64,000 bases of DNA from G963704535 sp963704535 (GTDB taxonomy: Bacteria; Chloroflexota; Chloroflexia; Chloroflexales; Roseiflexaceae), in assembly GCA_963704535.1 (NCBI GenBank), contig OY969916.1:6076001-6140000 (forward strand). Direction: 5' to 3'. A program made the position numbers and the translations under genes. This document shows, piece by piece, positions 55,804 to 64,000 of this stretch; position 1 is the stretch's first letter, and every line of letters starts with the position of its first letter. A model generated the notes under the pieces. The model had not been told where the DNA came from, searched no databases, and worked only from the letters and a program-made list of their open reading frames with translations.

Positions 55804-55832
55804 ATAGTAGCACGCGGGTATGGCAGTGTCAA
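55804..55832 (-). promoter_or_regulatory. Promoter of the tyrS attenuator transcript
   Basis: On the minus strand TTGACA (55827-55832), a 17-base spacer and TACTAT (55804-55809). Predicted start near 55797, at the outer end of the MITE-like element. Confidence 0.7.
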
Positions 55833-55866
55833 GTGCGACGTTTGACCGATGGTGCAAGCAGAAACC

Positions 55867-55896
55867 TTGACATTCCCAGCACGTATGTGCTATATT
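55867..55896 (+). promoter_or_regulatory. Promoter of ssb
   Basis: TTGACA at 55867-55872, an 18-base spacer and TATATT at 55891-55896, 38 bases before the ssb ATG. Divergent from the tyrS promoter, with about 35 bases between the two -35 boxes. Confidence 0.75.
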
Positions 55897-55933
55897 TCAT
55901 CCAGCGGCGCAACTCGTCGGAAGGAGAGCTACG

Positions 55934-56477
55934 ATGTCAAAAGATTTAAATAAAGTTCAGCTCACTGGGCGGCTCGGCGCCGACCCGGAGATGCGTTTCA
56001 CCCCCCAAGGCCACGCCGTCACGACGTTTCGCGTCGCCTCGAATTGCTCCTGGCGCACCGCCGAAGGCGAGGCCCACGAAGACACCGAGTGGTTTCGCGT
56101 CGTCGCCTGGAACAAGCTGGCCGAGATCTGCAACCAATGGCTCTCCAAAGGCTCGCGCGTCTACGTCGAGGGCCGCATGCAGACGCGGCAATGGCAGGAC
56201 CAGGATGGCCAATCTCGCTCATCGAGCGAGGTCATCGCCAGCGATATGATTATTCTCGACACGCGCCGTGATTTCGGCCCACGCGCCGCACGACGACGCC
56301 GTGGCCGAGCCGGTCCCCGCGCCAATCGTTTCCGCTCCGGTGGCCCGGCAGCCCGCCGTTGCGCCCACCCCTGTCGCTTCGGCGGCCCAGCCGCGCGCCG
56401 CTGCCATACGAGCCGCGCGTGTCGCGCCCCTCCCGCGCGGCAAAGCCGCCTTCGAGGAGGAGGATCTCCCCTTCTGA
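55934..56477 (+). CDS. ssb: Single-stranded DNA-binding protein (frameshifted)
   Basis: About 180 aa. The OB fold is complete: MSKDLNKVQLTGRLGADPEMRF, ATTFRVASN-type strand, DTEWFRVVAWNKLAEICNQW, VYVEGRMQTRQWQDQ. In the first frame the C-terminus is Arg-rich nonsense. Moving +1 between about 56262 and 56290 gives an Ala/Pro-rich linker ending AAFEEEDLPF and stop at 56477, the acidic tip through which SSB binds partner proteins. So the real gene ends there. The +1 break is most likely a single-base error. ATG at 55934 follows AAGGAGAG. Confidence 0.92.
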
Positions 56478-56499
56478 CAAAGATGTGAACGTTGCTCTC

Positions 56500-56534
56500 G
56501 GCGGGCATCCGCTCTGCGGATCGCCCGCCTTTTT
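56500..56534 (+). terminator. Terminator of ssb
   Basis: GGCGGGCATCCGC-TCT-GCGGATCGCCCGCC (one-base bulge) followed by TTTTT, 23 bases after the acidic-tip stop codon. Confidence 0.88.
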
Positions 56535-56739
56535 CTTTGCCTATCGAGCATCATTGCAAAAAGCCATCGAAATGGTAGCAATCTGGGGATGACACGCGTA
56601 ACTTTTTCTTCATCCCCGCTGTTTAATATGGTAGAGACTTGTGAAGAACTGATCAGAAACCACCCTTCTCCGAAATCGAAGCTTGAAGCGATAGCGGTCT
56701 ATCGACCATAACGCATCGCCTACCTAAGGAGCGCCGCAA

Positions 56740-57420
56740 ATGCATATCCTTGTTGCCGACGACGATCTTCCCAGCGTAAAGCTGACGTCCTTCCTGCTCG
56801 AAGAGGCTGGCTATCGCGTTTTCAAGGCTTACGACGGTCCGAGCATCATCCAGTCGATCGAGCAGCATAACCCGGATTTGGTGTTGCTTGATGTCTCCAT
56901 GCCGAAGTCCAACGGCTTCGATATCTGCCGCCAGATTCGCCGCACGTCGGATGTGCCGATCATCTTCCTCTCGGCGCGCTCACAGCTGCAAGATCGCGTG
57001 ATGGGCCTGCAGATCGGCGGCGATGATTACTTGGTCAAGCCATTCGAGCCCTCGGAGCTGCTCGCGCGCGTCGAGGCCGTGCTGCGGCGCCGCAATAGCG
57101 ATATGCTCAACCCGTCAGCCCGGCTGAGCCAGGGGAACATCACGCTGGACCCGGTCGAGCACAAAGTCCTGTTCGAGGACGGTCGCGCGATCGAACTGAC
57201 ACCGCTTGAGTTCCGGCTATTGTACTACCTCATGAAGAATACCGGCCGCGTCCTGAATACCAGCCAGATTCTCAGCAAGGTCTGGGGGTATGACTACGAG
57301 GGCGAGAGCAACCTGGTGGCGGTCTATGTTCGCCGCCTGCGCACCAAGATCGAGCCGGACGCCGAGCGCCCGAAGCACGTGATCACCGTTCGCAACCTGG
57401 GCTATAAGTTTGAAGCCTGA
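56740..57420 (+). CDS. OmpR-family response regulator
   Basis: 226 aa. Receiver (residues 1-115): acidic pocket ILVADDDLP, phosphoacceptor in LVLLDVSMPKSNG near 50, FLSARSQ and LVKPFEP. The winged-helix output domain (130-226) has LDPVEHKVLFEDGRAIELTPLEFRLL and the recognition stretch SNLVAVYVRRLRTKIEPD. Binds DNA as a dimer once phosphorylated. The adjacent membrane histidine kinase gene (starting 190 bases downstream) is the likely partner. Confidence 0.94.
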   Translation: MHILVADDDLPSVKLTSFLLEEAGYRVFKAYDGPSIIQSIEQHNPDLVLLDVSMPKSNGFDICRQIRRTSDVPIIFLSARSQLQDRVMGLQIGGDDYLVKPFEPSELLARVEAVLRRRNSDMLNPSARLSQGNITLDPVEHKVLFEDGRAIELTPLEFRLLYYLMKNTGRVLNTSQILSKVWGYDYEGESNLVAVYVRRLRTKIEPDAERPKHVITVRNLGYKFEA

Positions 57421-57472
57421 TAGCCCGGCATCCACTTTTCTCAGCACTGTAAAGCTTATCTTACCAGGCCAA

Positions 57473-57570
57473 GAGACTGTTTGAAAGGGGGGAGTTTGAG
57501 CGGGCCGCCCCTCAAGCATCCCACTCTCACTACGGATCTAGGCGAGGCGATACCCTTTTCAAACAGTTTC
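57473..57570. mobile_element. G-rich MITE-like element with clear terminal inverted repeats
   Basis: GAGACTGTTTGAAAGGGG at 57473-57490 and CCCTTTTCAAACAGTTTC at 57553-57570 are inverted copies (two mismatches). Inside: GAGTTTGAGCGGGCCGCCCCTCAAGC and CTACGGATCTAGGCGAGGCGATAC. The best-preserved copy of this family and a good reference for the terminal repeat. Confidence 0.8.
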
Positions 57571-57608
57571 TAACGGGTTTTAGTAACACTAGTGGGGTGG
57601 GCTCAGCC

Positions 57609-59788
57609 ATGATTGCTGGTGATGTGTTTCTGGCCCGTGCGCGGCCCTGGTTAATCGACAAACGTCAGGATTTCACCCGCGCACTTACTCCTTTGCTCGC
57701 CATGGGCGTCGCTTGGTGGCTCGCAATGACCATGTTGCCGGCCACGGGTCTGGATCGGCGTCACGCTCTATGGGCTGGCACACCTGGCACTGATCTGGCA
57801 TGGAGCGTCTTGCCCCCAGCAACACGTCGAGTGCCGGCAGCACTTTCGGTTTTCTGAGTATCCTCGCCGATGCATTGTTTGCCGTTCTGCTGATCAGCCA
57901 GGCGGGGACACTTGGAAACGCAATCCATCCGCTCTACTTGGTGATCGCCCTGCGGGTGCTCTCCTCATACCGCTGGCTGTCAGTGGCGACGCTCACACCG
58001 TTCCTCCTCGGCCCAACCTACCTGTTCGCCCAGCATCTGAACCATCACAATCCGCCGCTGCTGCCCCTGAGCCAGATGGCGGAATGGGGCCTCCTGATCG
58101 GCAGCATGGCGTTCGGTGTGGTAGCGATCTGTTCAAGCGCTGCTGCACAGCGCTCGAACGCCGACCTGCGCCAGGAACTGACGGCCGAGCGCCAGAACCG
58201 CGAGGTACGCGTCAGCGAGCTGGAGCGAACCGCAAACGATCTCCGGGCGCGTATGCGCGAGATCTATACGCTGGAGGAGGGCTTACGCGTGATCACCAGC
58301 ACGTTGAGCCTTGACGAGGTGCTCGGGCAGATTATCGACAGTACCGTCCATATGCTTGGATCAGCGCGCGTGCAGGACCTGGCCTTGTCACTCGACGAGG
58401 AGGGGACATTCGTCCATCGCTCCTTTATGCCGGGCGATAACGCGCGCCATCTGTGGGCCGAGCTGCTTGCCCGGCGCGTGATCCAGCAGCAGGTCCCGCT
58501 GATCATCGGCGACACCTCGCTCGACGCCGACCTGGCGCAGACAATGCCACGCAGCGCACGCTCGGTACTCTGCGTCCCGCTGTTCGTCGGCGATGGGCCG
58601 CCGCACGGCGCCCTGACGGTGGTCAGCACAACGCTCGCGGCCTTCTCCAGCACCGATACGCGCCACCTGACAGCGCTGGCCAATCAGGCCGGGATCGCCA
58701 TCCAGAACGCCGAGATGCACACCCGGCTACGTCGCCAGCAGCGGCTACTCGAGGCGGTGATTCGCGACATTAACGACGGCCTGGTGGTCCTGGACGCCCA
58801 CTCGCAGATCGCGCTGACAAACCCGATCGGCCGCTACCTGCTCAATCGCTCCACGACGAATTTGCCGGTCCAGAGTCAACTGATCGCCCTGGCAGAAAAA
58901 ATGCGCGCCGAGGGCAAGCCGACCATGTCGTGCGAGCTACGCCTCGTCGGCGAAGAGGACGAGGTCGAAAGTTTCTACCAAGCGTTTGCCTCGCAGGCCC
59001 ACTACGACGACAGCGAGGACCCACTCACTGCGATTGTGCTGCACGATATCACCGCGCAAAAGGTCGAGGAGCGCACGCGCACCGAGTTTATCTCGATGGT
59101 CTCACACGAGCTGCGCAATCCGCTCAACTCGCTCAACGGCTTTATCAAAGTGGTGTTGCAGGGCCGCGCCGGGGCACTCACACCGCTCCAGCACGAGTTC
59201 CTGGAGATCGCCGAAAGCCAGACCGAGCGTCTCAAGGGTCGCATCGCCGAGTTGCTGGAGTTTAACCGCTTGGAGGCCGGCCGGCTGGTGCTGAACCCGC
59301 AGTGGAATGATCTGCTGCTGCTGGTCACCGGAACTGTGACCCGACTCAGCCTTCAGGCCGAGCAGGCCGGGTTGCTGCTGACCAACGAGGTAACCGACGA
59401 TCTGCCTGAGTGCCGCTTCGATAGCGAGCGGATTGGGCAGGTGGTGACCAATCTGGTCGAGAACGCGATTAAGGCGACACCTCCCGGCGGGGCGATCACG
59501 ATCCGCTCGGAGTTGCATGAGAACGAGGTTTGCATCCGCGTGTACGATACCGGCGTCGGCATCCCATCCGATGAGCAGCCCAAGATCTTCCAGCGCTTCT
59601 ATCGGGCGCACAACCGCGCATCCAGCCAGGGCAACCATCTCGGCCTGGGGCTCGCGATCTGCCAGCAGATTGTCGAGGGCCACAGCGGGCGAATTTGGGT
59701 TGAGAGCGAAGAAGGTCTCGGAAGCTGCTTTTCTTTCGCCCTGCCGCTGATCGAGCGCGAGATTGTCGTCAACGATTGGCCGGGTTGA
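57609..59788 (+). CDS. Membrane sensor histidine kinase with GAF and PAS domains (two frame breaks near the N-terminus)
   Basis: About 726 aa. The C-terminal frame from 57800 is long and complete: membrane helices (FLSILADALFAVLLISQAG; LYLVIALRVLS; WGLLIGSMAFGVVAICS), GAF (~residues 165-330), PAS, HisKA with MVSHELRNPLNSLNG (His at about 505 of the full protein), then HATPase (VVTNLVENAIKATPPGG; VYDTGVGIP; GLGLAICQQIVEG). Upstream, the frame from 57609 gives MIAGDVFLARARPWLIDKRQ; a +1 shift near 57758 gives VTLYGLAHLALIWHG (a membrane helix) and another near 57804 joins RLAPSNTSS. Partner of the response regulator just upstream. Confidence 0.85.
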
Positions 59789-59905
59789 AAGGTGAAGCTT
59801 CTGTTAATTAACTTGTCAATTTGTTCATCTCTGGCTCAACGGGCATATCTATAATGCAGGAAAGGAGGACGTGAACTGCTGTAAGCGAAGAGAGGCGAGG
59901 AGCCC

Positions 59906-61111
59906 GTGAAGATCGCGTTTATCGCACTGTCTAAACCAGAACACACCGTCCCCATTCCCCCCCTGCCACTTGGCTATATCGCCGCCCTACTTGAGCAACA
60001 GCGGCATATCGTCCGTATCTACGACCTCGCGCTTACCGGCGCGGCCTCGCCAACCGAAGCCTTAGCCCCACTGCGAACCTTTCGACCGCATATCACCGTT
60101 ATCGAGGCCGGCGACCCGGCGACGATAGCAGCGATTGATACGGCCCTGGCTGGGTGCGAGACGGCGATCGTTCGCCTGGGCATCGAGCTGCGGGAGGTCA
60201 CCCCCGGTCAGGCGGTCGCCCAAGCGCTCTGGCGAGTTGGTCATTATCCAAACACCGAAGATGAACAAAATGTCATTTTTGGTGCCTTACTGGCCCTGGA
60301 CGATGACCTGGATTCGTTACCATTCCCCGCCCGGCACTTGTTATCCCTGGAACAATATCCGCTGTTCACCCCAGCCGGTGAGCTTCAGACTGCCGTGCTG
60401 GTGGGGCAGCAATTCAGCGCCGAGAGCGTCATCCCCCGCAATCCGGCACTGATCGTGGCCGAGCTGCGTAGCATCGCTCGTGAGCATGGCATACGTCACT
60501 TTGTTTTCTCCGGCCTGCCCATGACCCACAATTCTGGGTGGATGCGTAATATGCTCGATCACCTGATGACTTCCAACCTCAACGTGGGCTGGGAAGGGAG
60601 CGTAAGCTACGATCGCCTGACGCCGGAACTCCTGAAGCTGTGCCGCCGATCCGGCTGTGAGGTGCTACGCTTCACCTTTGACGCCGCAGATGTGCTTGAC
60701 TTGAAGAGTGCCCGCACAGCACTTTCGGCAGTTGTCGAGCAGGCCCACATGCTTGACATCAGTGTACGAGCCCAGATCTGGCTCGCGCCGCCCTATGGTT
60801 CGATCCCGACGCTGGTGGATATGTCGGCGACGTTCAACCTCGACGATGTACGCTTTAGCGTACGCGAGCCGACTGCCACCCGCGCCAACGTCGTCGGCGA
60901 GCAGCTTGCTATGGAGGAGGTCGCGGAGATGGCGCGCTCCCGCTATCGATCGCGCCGTAGCAGGCAATTCTTTATTGAGCGCTTCGGGCCGCGGCTCGGG
61001 CCGATGCTCTGGCGCGTCGGGCGCGCCGGGCTGCTGGGGCGCACGTGGCAGCGGTATGCGAACAACGAAGAAGAAAGCGGCGAACTGCTGGCAAGAAGCT
61101 TCAGCAATTAG
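59906..61111 (+). CDS. B12-binding/radical-SAM-like protein without the cluster cysteines
   Basis: 401 aa. The N-terminus (MKIAFIALSKPEHTVPIPPLPLGYIAALLE, then IRVYDLAL-type and a VVxG-like stretch) has the form of the B12-binding Rossmann domain that precedes B12-dependent radical SAM enzymes. The middle (VIPRNPALIVAELRSIAREHGIRHFVFSG) matches the segment that normally follows the CxxxCxxC cluster motif. Where that motif should stand the sequence reads VLVGQQFSAES, with no Cys. The rest forms a TIM-like pattern (LRFTFDAADVLDLKSAR). Hence probably not a radical enzyme; perhaps a sensor or partner protein. Alone between the two-component pair and an aminotransferase. Confidence 0.65.
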   Translation: MKIAFIALSKPEHTVPIPPLPLGYIAALLEQQRHIVRIYDLALTGAASPTEALAPLRTFRPHITVIEAGDPATIAAIDTALAGCETAIVRLGIELREVTPGQAVAQALWRVGHYPNTEDEQNVIFGALLALDDDLDSLPFPARHLLSLEQYPLFTPAGELQTAVLVGQQFSAESVIPRNPALIVAELRSIAREHGIRHFVFSGLPMTHNSGWMRNMLDHLMTSNLNVGWEGSVSYDRLTPELLKLCRRSGCEVLRFTFDAADVLDLKSARTALSAVVEQAHMLDISVRAQIWLAPPYGSIPTLVDMSATFNLDDVRFSVREPTATRANVVGEQLAMEEVAEMARSRYRSRRSRQFFIERFGPRLGPMLWRVGRAGLLGRTWQRYANNEEESGELLARSFSN

Positions 61112-61131
61112 GCAGAGCGCTTTTAGATCTG

Positions 61132-61165
61132 ATCGCCGGGGCAGATTGTGCCCCGGCGATTTTTT
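61132..61165 (+). terminator. Terminator after the radical-SAM-like gene
   Basis: ATCGCCGGGGCA (61132-61143) and TGCCCCGGCGAT (61149-61160) form a perfect 12-bp stem with a 5-nt loop, followed by TTTTT. Confidence 0.92.
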
Positions 61166-61226
61166 GCGCGGGAAAATCTGGTGTATCATAGGGCGGCATG
61201 AATCCTGGGACACAGCAGCGTATCGG

Positions 61227-62387
61227 ATGACGCCTATGACCGGCTTCTTCGCGGACGGTGATCTGACCCCCAACCGGATCGAGCTGGCACGCCAGCGGGC
61301 CGTAGCGGGCGCCGGGTACATCGACCTGACGAGCAGCAACCCGACTCACCAGGGGCTCTTGTTCCCACCCGAGATCCTGCGATCGGCCGCCGATGGCTAC
61401 TGGCACACGCGGCGCTACAACCCCGACCCGCGCGGGGCGCCGGCCGCGCGTGAGGCGATTGTGCGCTACTATGCCGGTCGCACGCCGCCGCTGGCGCTTA
61501 CCACCGAAGATATCCTGATCACCGCCAGCACCAGCGAGGCGTATGGGCTACTGTTCGCATTGCTGGCCGACCCAGGCGACAATGTGCTGGCTCCGGTCGT
61601 CAGCTACCCGCTGTTTGAATATCTGGCCGCACTTCGTCACGTCGAGTTGCGCCCGTATGCGCTGGATGAGGCACGCGGCTGGCGGATCGACCCGGCCAGC
61701 CTGCGTGCCCAGGTCGACGAACGAACACGGGCAGTGCTGGTGATCTCGCCGCACAACCCGGTCGGGATGGTCGTCCAGACACCGGAGCCGGCGCTAGCGA
61801 ACCTGGGGCTGCCAGTGATCTGCGACGAGGTCTTCGCCGAGTTCCCCTACCGGGCAGCCCATGTGCCACCGTTGGGCGCGCTGCACCCTGAGTTGCCGAT
61901 GTTCCACCTCAATGGGATCTCGAAGCTATTCGCGCTGCCGGATCTGAAGCTCGGCTGGATCGCGTTGAGCGGGCCGGCGCAGGAGCGCTACGGCGCCCGG
62001 CTGGAGCTTTTGAACGACACGTTCCTTGGCGCAAGCGGGCTGATCCAATCGATGCTGCCGGTGCTGTTCCAGGAAGGGCCGGCGTTTGTGGCCGAGATGC
62101 GCGCGCATGTGCGGGCGAACCTCGACCTGGCCCTGGAGATGCTGGCGCGAAGTAGCCGAATCCATGCCCAGCCGCCCGACGGCGGCTACTACCTGTTCCC
62201 CGAGGTATCCGGCTGGCACGACGAGGAGGAGCTTGTGCTGCATCTGCTCGACCAGGGAGTGCTGGTCCACCCTGGTTACTTCTACGGCTATGAGCGTGGA
62301 GAACACATCATGATCTCCTGCCTGACGGCCCACGAGCGCCTGCGGGAAGGGCTTGAACGGCTGCTCGCTGGAGTTGAAGGGGGTTAA
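61227..62387 (+). CDS. PLP-dependent aminotransferase class I/II
   Basis: 386 aa. Fold-type I plan: IDLTSSNPTHQGLLF near residue 32, RRYNPDPRGAPAAREAI near 65, LITASTSEAYGLLFALLADPGD near 98, ISPHNPVGMV near 175 (PLP-contacting Asn), NGISKLFALPDLKLGWI near 232 where the first Lys carries PLP, and CLTAHERLREGLERL at the end. Longer in-frame reading to 60708 overlaps the previous gene and is not used; ATG at 61227 or 61236 are both possible. Amino-acid substrate unknown; similar proteins are annotated as aspartate/alanine-type aminotransferases. Confidence 0.85.
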   Translation: MTPMTGFFADGDLTPNRIELARQRAVAGAGYIDLTSSNPTHQGLLFPPEILRSAADGYWHTRRYNPDPRGAPAAREAIVRYYAGRTPPLALTTEDILITASTSEAYGLLFALLADPGDNVLAPVVSYPLFEYLAALRHVELRPYALDEARGWRIDPASLRAQVDERTRAVLVISPHNPVGMVVQTPEPALANLGLPVICDEVFAEFPYRAAHVPPLGALHPELPMFHLNGISKLFALPDLKLGWIALSGPAQERYGARLELLNDTFLGASGLIQSMLPVLFQEGPAFVAEMRAHVRANLDLALEMLARSSRIHAQPPDGGYYLFPEVSGWHDEEELVLHLLDQGVLVHPGYFYGYERGEHIMISCLTAHERLREGLERLLAGVEGG

Positions 62388-62408
62388 CTCGGCGACTGTA
62401 CATGCTCA

Positions 62409-62417
62409 TGCTATAAT
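62409..62417 (+). promoter_or_regulatory. Extended -10 promoter of map
   Basis: TGCTATAAT: perfect TATAAT at 62412-62417 with the TG of an extended -10, the same nonamer as before the MBL hydrolase at 11633. No clear -35. The map ATG is 170 bases downstream. Confidence 0.5.
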
Positions 62418-62473
62418 TGCCGGCACACAAACACGCATTCTCATACCAACTTGAGTTCTGGTGGCGAAGGTTG

Positions 62474-62525
62474 AAGTGGGAGAAAAAAGATTGTGGAGGG
62501 CGGTCCCTCCACAGCTCCCCGCCGC
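62474..62525. repeat. Degenerate G-rich palindrome in the map leader
   Basis: AGTGGGAGAAAAAAGATTGTGGAGGGCGGTCCCTCCACAGCTCCCC: core TGTGGAGGG-CGG-TCCCTCCACA is a perfect 9-bp-arm hairpin. Resembles the G-rich family in layout but its core sequence differs. Confidence 0.5.
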
Positions 62526-62583
62526 AAGATGCCACACTTGCAACTTGGTATCACACGTTCATCGCCAGCCTAAGAGGTTCTCG

Positions 62584-63336
62584 ATGGCTATTCTTCTTAG
62601 GTCGCGCCCGCAGATCGCGAAGATGCGCGAGGCCGGCCGGCTCGTCGCCCAGGCGTTCGAGGTGCTGCGGCCGCACGTGCGCCCTGGCGTCACGACACGG
62701 GAGCTTGACCGAATCGCCGAGGAGTTCATTCGCCGCCGTGGGGCTGTGCCGGCCTACAAGGGCTACCGCGGCTTCCCAGCAACGATCTGCGTGGCGCCTA
62801 ACGAGGTGATCTGCCACGGTTTCCCCAGCAATACGCCGCTGAAAGAGGGTGACATCGTCGGCATTGATATTGGCGTGCGGCTGGACGGCTGGCATGGCGA
62901 TGCGTGTATCACGCTGCCGGTCGGCACGATCTCGCCGGAGGCGCAGCGGCTGCTGGCCGTGACCGAAGAGTGCATGTGGCGGGGCATCCGCGCGGCGCAA
63001 TCGGGCGGGCGGCTTGGCGATATTGGCGCGGCGATCCAGGGCTACGTGGAGGACCAGGGCTACTCGATCGTGCGGGAGTACAGCGGCCACGGCGTTGGCC
63101 AGCGGCTGCATGAGGATCCGTCGGTGCCGCACTTCGGTCGCGCGGGCAGCGGGCAGCGGCTCCGGCCGGGCTTTATCTTTACGATCGAGCCGATGGTCAA
63201 TATGGGCGACTACGCGACCGTCCTGGACCAAACGGACGGCTGGACGGTGCGCACCGCCGACGGCTCACTCTCGGCGCAGTTCGAGCACTCGCTGGTGATC
63301 AGCGACAACGGGCCGGAGATCTTGACGCTGCCGTAA
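62584..63336 (+). CDS. map: Methionine aminopeptidase, type I
   Basis: 250 aa. Removes the initiator Met from new proteins. The five metal ligands of the pita-bread fold are visible: Asp in VGIDIGVRLDG near residue 97, Asp in WHGDACITLP near 108, His in YSGHGVGQRLHEDP near 171, Glu in FTIEPMVNMG near 204, and Glu in AQFEHSLVI near 235. The start at 62584 (MAILLRSRPQIAKMREAG) fits type Ia length. Cytoplasmic. Upstream in-frame codons come from a repeat. Confidence 0.96.
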   Translation: MAILLRSRPQIAKMREAGRLVAQAFEVLRPHVRPGVTTRELDRIAEEFIRRRGAVPAYKGYRGFPATICVAPNEVICHGFPSNTPLKEGDIVGIDIGVRLDGWHGDACITLPVGTISPEAQRLLAVTEECMWRGIRAAQSGGRLGDIGAAIQGYVEDQGYSIVREYSGHGVGQRLHEDPSVPHFGRAGSGQRLRPGFIFTIEPMVNMGDYATVLDQTDGWTVRTADGSLSAQFEHSLVISDNGPEILTLP

Positions 63337-63396
63337 GCTGCCGGCTTCCTGCGTGCATGGGGGCATTAGGTGTCCAGACATCTGCCTCCAACGCAA

Positions 63397-63473
63397 AGAC
63401 GCCAAGAGGCAAAGAGGCAAAGATATGATAGACAAAACATCTTTGCACCTTTGCATCTTTGTGCCTTTGCGTT
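63397..63473. repeat. Inverted AGGCAAAG octamer element
   Basis: AACGCAAAGACGCCAAGAGGCAAAGAGGCAAAGATATG (63400-63428), then CATCTTTGCACCTTTGCATCTTTGTGCCTTTGCGTT (63438-63474). Eight-base units rather than seven, same inverted architecture. Lies between the convergent map and pdxH ends. Confidence 0.85.
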
Positions 63474-63485
63474 ACATGTGAACAG

Positions 63486-64000
63486 TTACGGGGACAGCCG
63501 CTCGATCAGCCAGGCGCCGTCGGCGAGGCGGCGGTAGCGCAGGCGATCGTGGAGCCGACCAGGGCGCCCCTGCCAGAACTCGATCGAGTTGGGGATGATG
63601 CGGTAGCCGCCCCAGAAGGGCGGCCGAGGAATCTCACGGTCGGCATACTCGGCCGTCAGCTCGCGCAGCCGGCGCTCGAGGACCTCGCGCCCGGCGATGA
63701 CCTGGCTCTGCCGGGAGGCCCAGGCGCCCAGCCGGCTCTCGGTCGCGCGGCTGGCGAAGTACGCATCCGACTCCTCCTGTGACACCTGCTCGACCCGGCC
63801 CTCGATGCGCACCTGTCGCTCAAGCTCGGCCCAATAGAACACCAGCGCGGCCCAGGGGTTCTCGGCCAGGTCACGCGCTTTGCGGCCTTCGTAGTTGGTG
63901 TAGAAGACGAAGCCGGCGTCGATGCCTTTGAGCAGGACCATTCGCGCCGAGGGCCGGCCATCACGCGAGGCGCTGGCGAGGGTCATGGCGTTTGGGCTCG
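63486..64000 (-). CDS. pdxH: Pyridoxamine/pyridoxine 5'-phosphate oxidase, C-terminal part
   Basis: Oxidises PNP or PMP to pyridoxal 5'-phosphate with FMN. About 171 residues are visible, starting inside the protein: SPNAMTLASASRDGRPSARMV is an internal segment of PdxH, whose full length is about 215 aa, so the N-terminus lies past 64000. The ATG at 63986 is therefore not the true start. FMN/substrate features: VLLKGIDAGFVFYTNYEGRKARDL, FYWAELERQVRIEGRVEQV, and the C-terminal PPFWGGYRIIPNSIEFWQGR with RLHDRLRY. Convergent with map. Confidence 0.92.
   Translation of the reverse strand, partial: SPNAMTLASASRDGRPSARMVLLKGIDAGFVFYTNYEGRKARDLAENPWAALVFYWAELERQVRIEGRVEQVSQEESDAYFASRATESRLGAWASRQSQVIAGREVLERRLRELTAEYADREIPRPPFWGGYRIIPNSIEFWQGRPGRLHDRLRYRRLADGAWLIERLSP

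Noticed and set aside
60708..61226. N-terminal extension of the aminotransferase
   Set aside because: Overlaps the radical-SAM-like gene and its terminator in a different frame; residues are Arg/Ser-rich shadow sequence.

Overview
ORGANISM. The window is high-GC bacterial DNA with dense genes on both strands. T-box and SAM-I leaders, a short alanyl-tRNA synthetase, a form-II-type carbon monoxide/aldehyde dehydrogenase cluster, many sensor kinases and abundant short palindromic repeats together suggest a Chloroflexota member (class Chloroflexia, Roseiflexus/Kouleothrix-like). This is inferred from gene content and style only; there is no rRNA or other decisive marker. No tRNA, rRNA, CRISPR array, transposase or phage module was seen. 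LAYOUT. 1-5.4 kb: partial flavin monooxygenase, CcrM-like DNA methyltransferase, a broken protein kinase, a nucleoside deaminase and an AT-richer membrane alpha/beta-hydrolase. 5.4-6.1 kb: no gene, but a tandem array with an exact 42-bp period. 6.1-11.6 kb, minus strand: a methionine/SAM recycling operon behind a SAM-I riboswitch (MetE-like protein, PfkB adenosine-kinase-like, zinc ribbon, ahcY, metK). 11.7-22.9 kb: MBL hydrolases, a glycosyltransferase fused to a zinc ribbon, a GHMP kinase, a BTAD/AAA transcriptional activator and a rhodanese. 22.9-29.0 kb: alaS and ileS, divergent, each behind its own T-box leader. 29.1-32.9 kb: a large secreted subtilase. 33.2-37.3 kb: the nadA-nadB-nadC NAD pathway behind an unusual array of five AGTGT-N7-ACACT dyads. 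37.5-42.7 kb: coxG-coxS-coxL-coxM. 42.8-51.7 kb: hybrid sensor kinase, membrane proteins, acetyltransferase, glutamate dehydrogenase, response regulator, Rrf2 regulator and a DUF2085-like protein. 51.8-54.2 kb: a glutaredoxin/TlpA thiol pair and a cell-wall hydrolase-like protein. 54.2-56.5 kb: tyrS and ssb, divergent; tyrS follows what looks like a complete trp-style attenuator with a Tyr-rich leader peptide. 56.7-64 kb: a two-component pair, a cysteine-less radical-SAM-like protein, an aminotransferase, methionine aminopeptidase and a partial pdxH. MAIN SIGNALS. (1) Four RNA-type control regions: SAM-I, two T-boxes and a Tyr attenuator. (2) A population of inverted repeats built from 7- or 8-nt units. 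They lie between genes, inside the SAM-I and both T-box leaders, and in frame inside ileS, nadB and the BTAD regulator. (3) A G-rich MITE-like family with about twenty copies, often starting at stop codons. (4) At least eight single-base frame breaks in otherwise intact conserved genes, nearly all +1, which more likely reflect sequence errors than biology.
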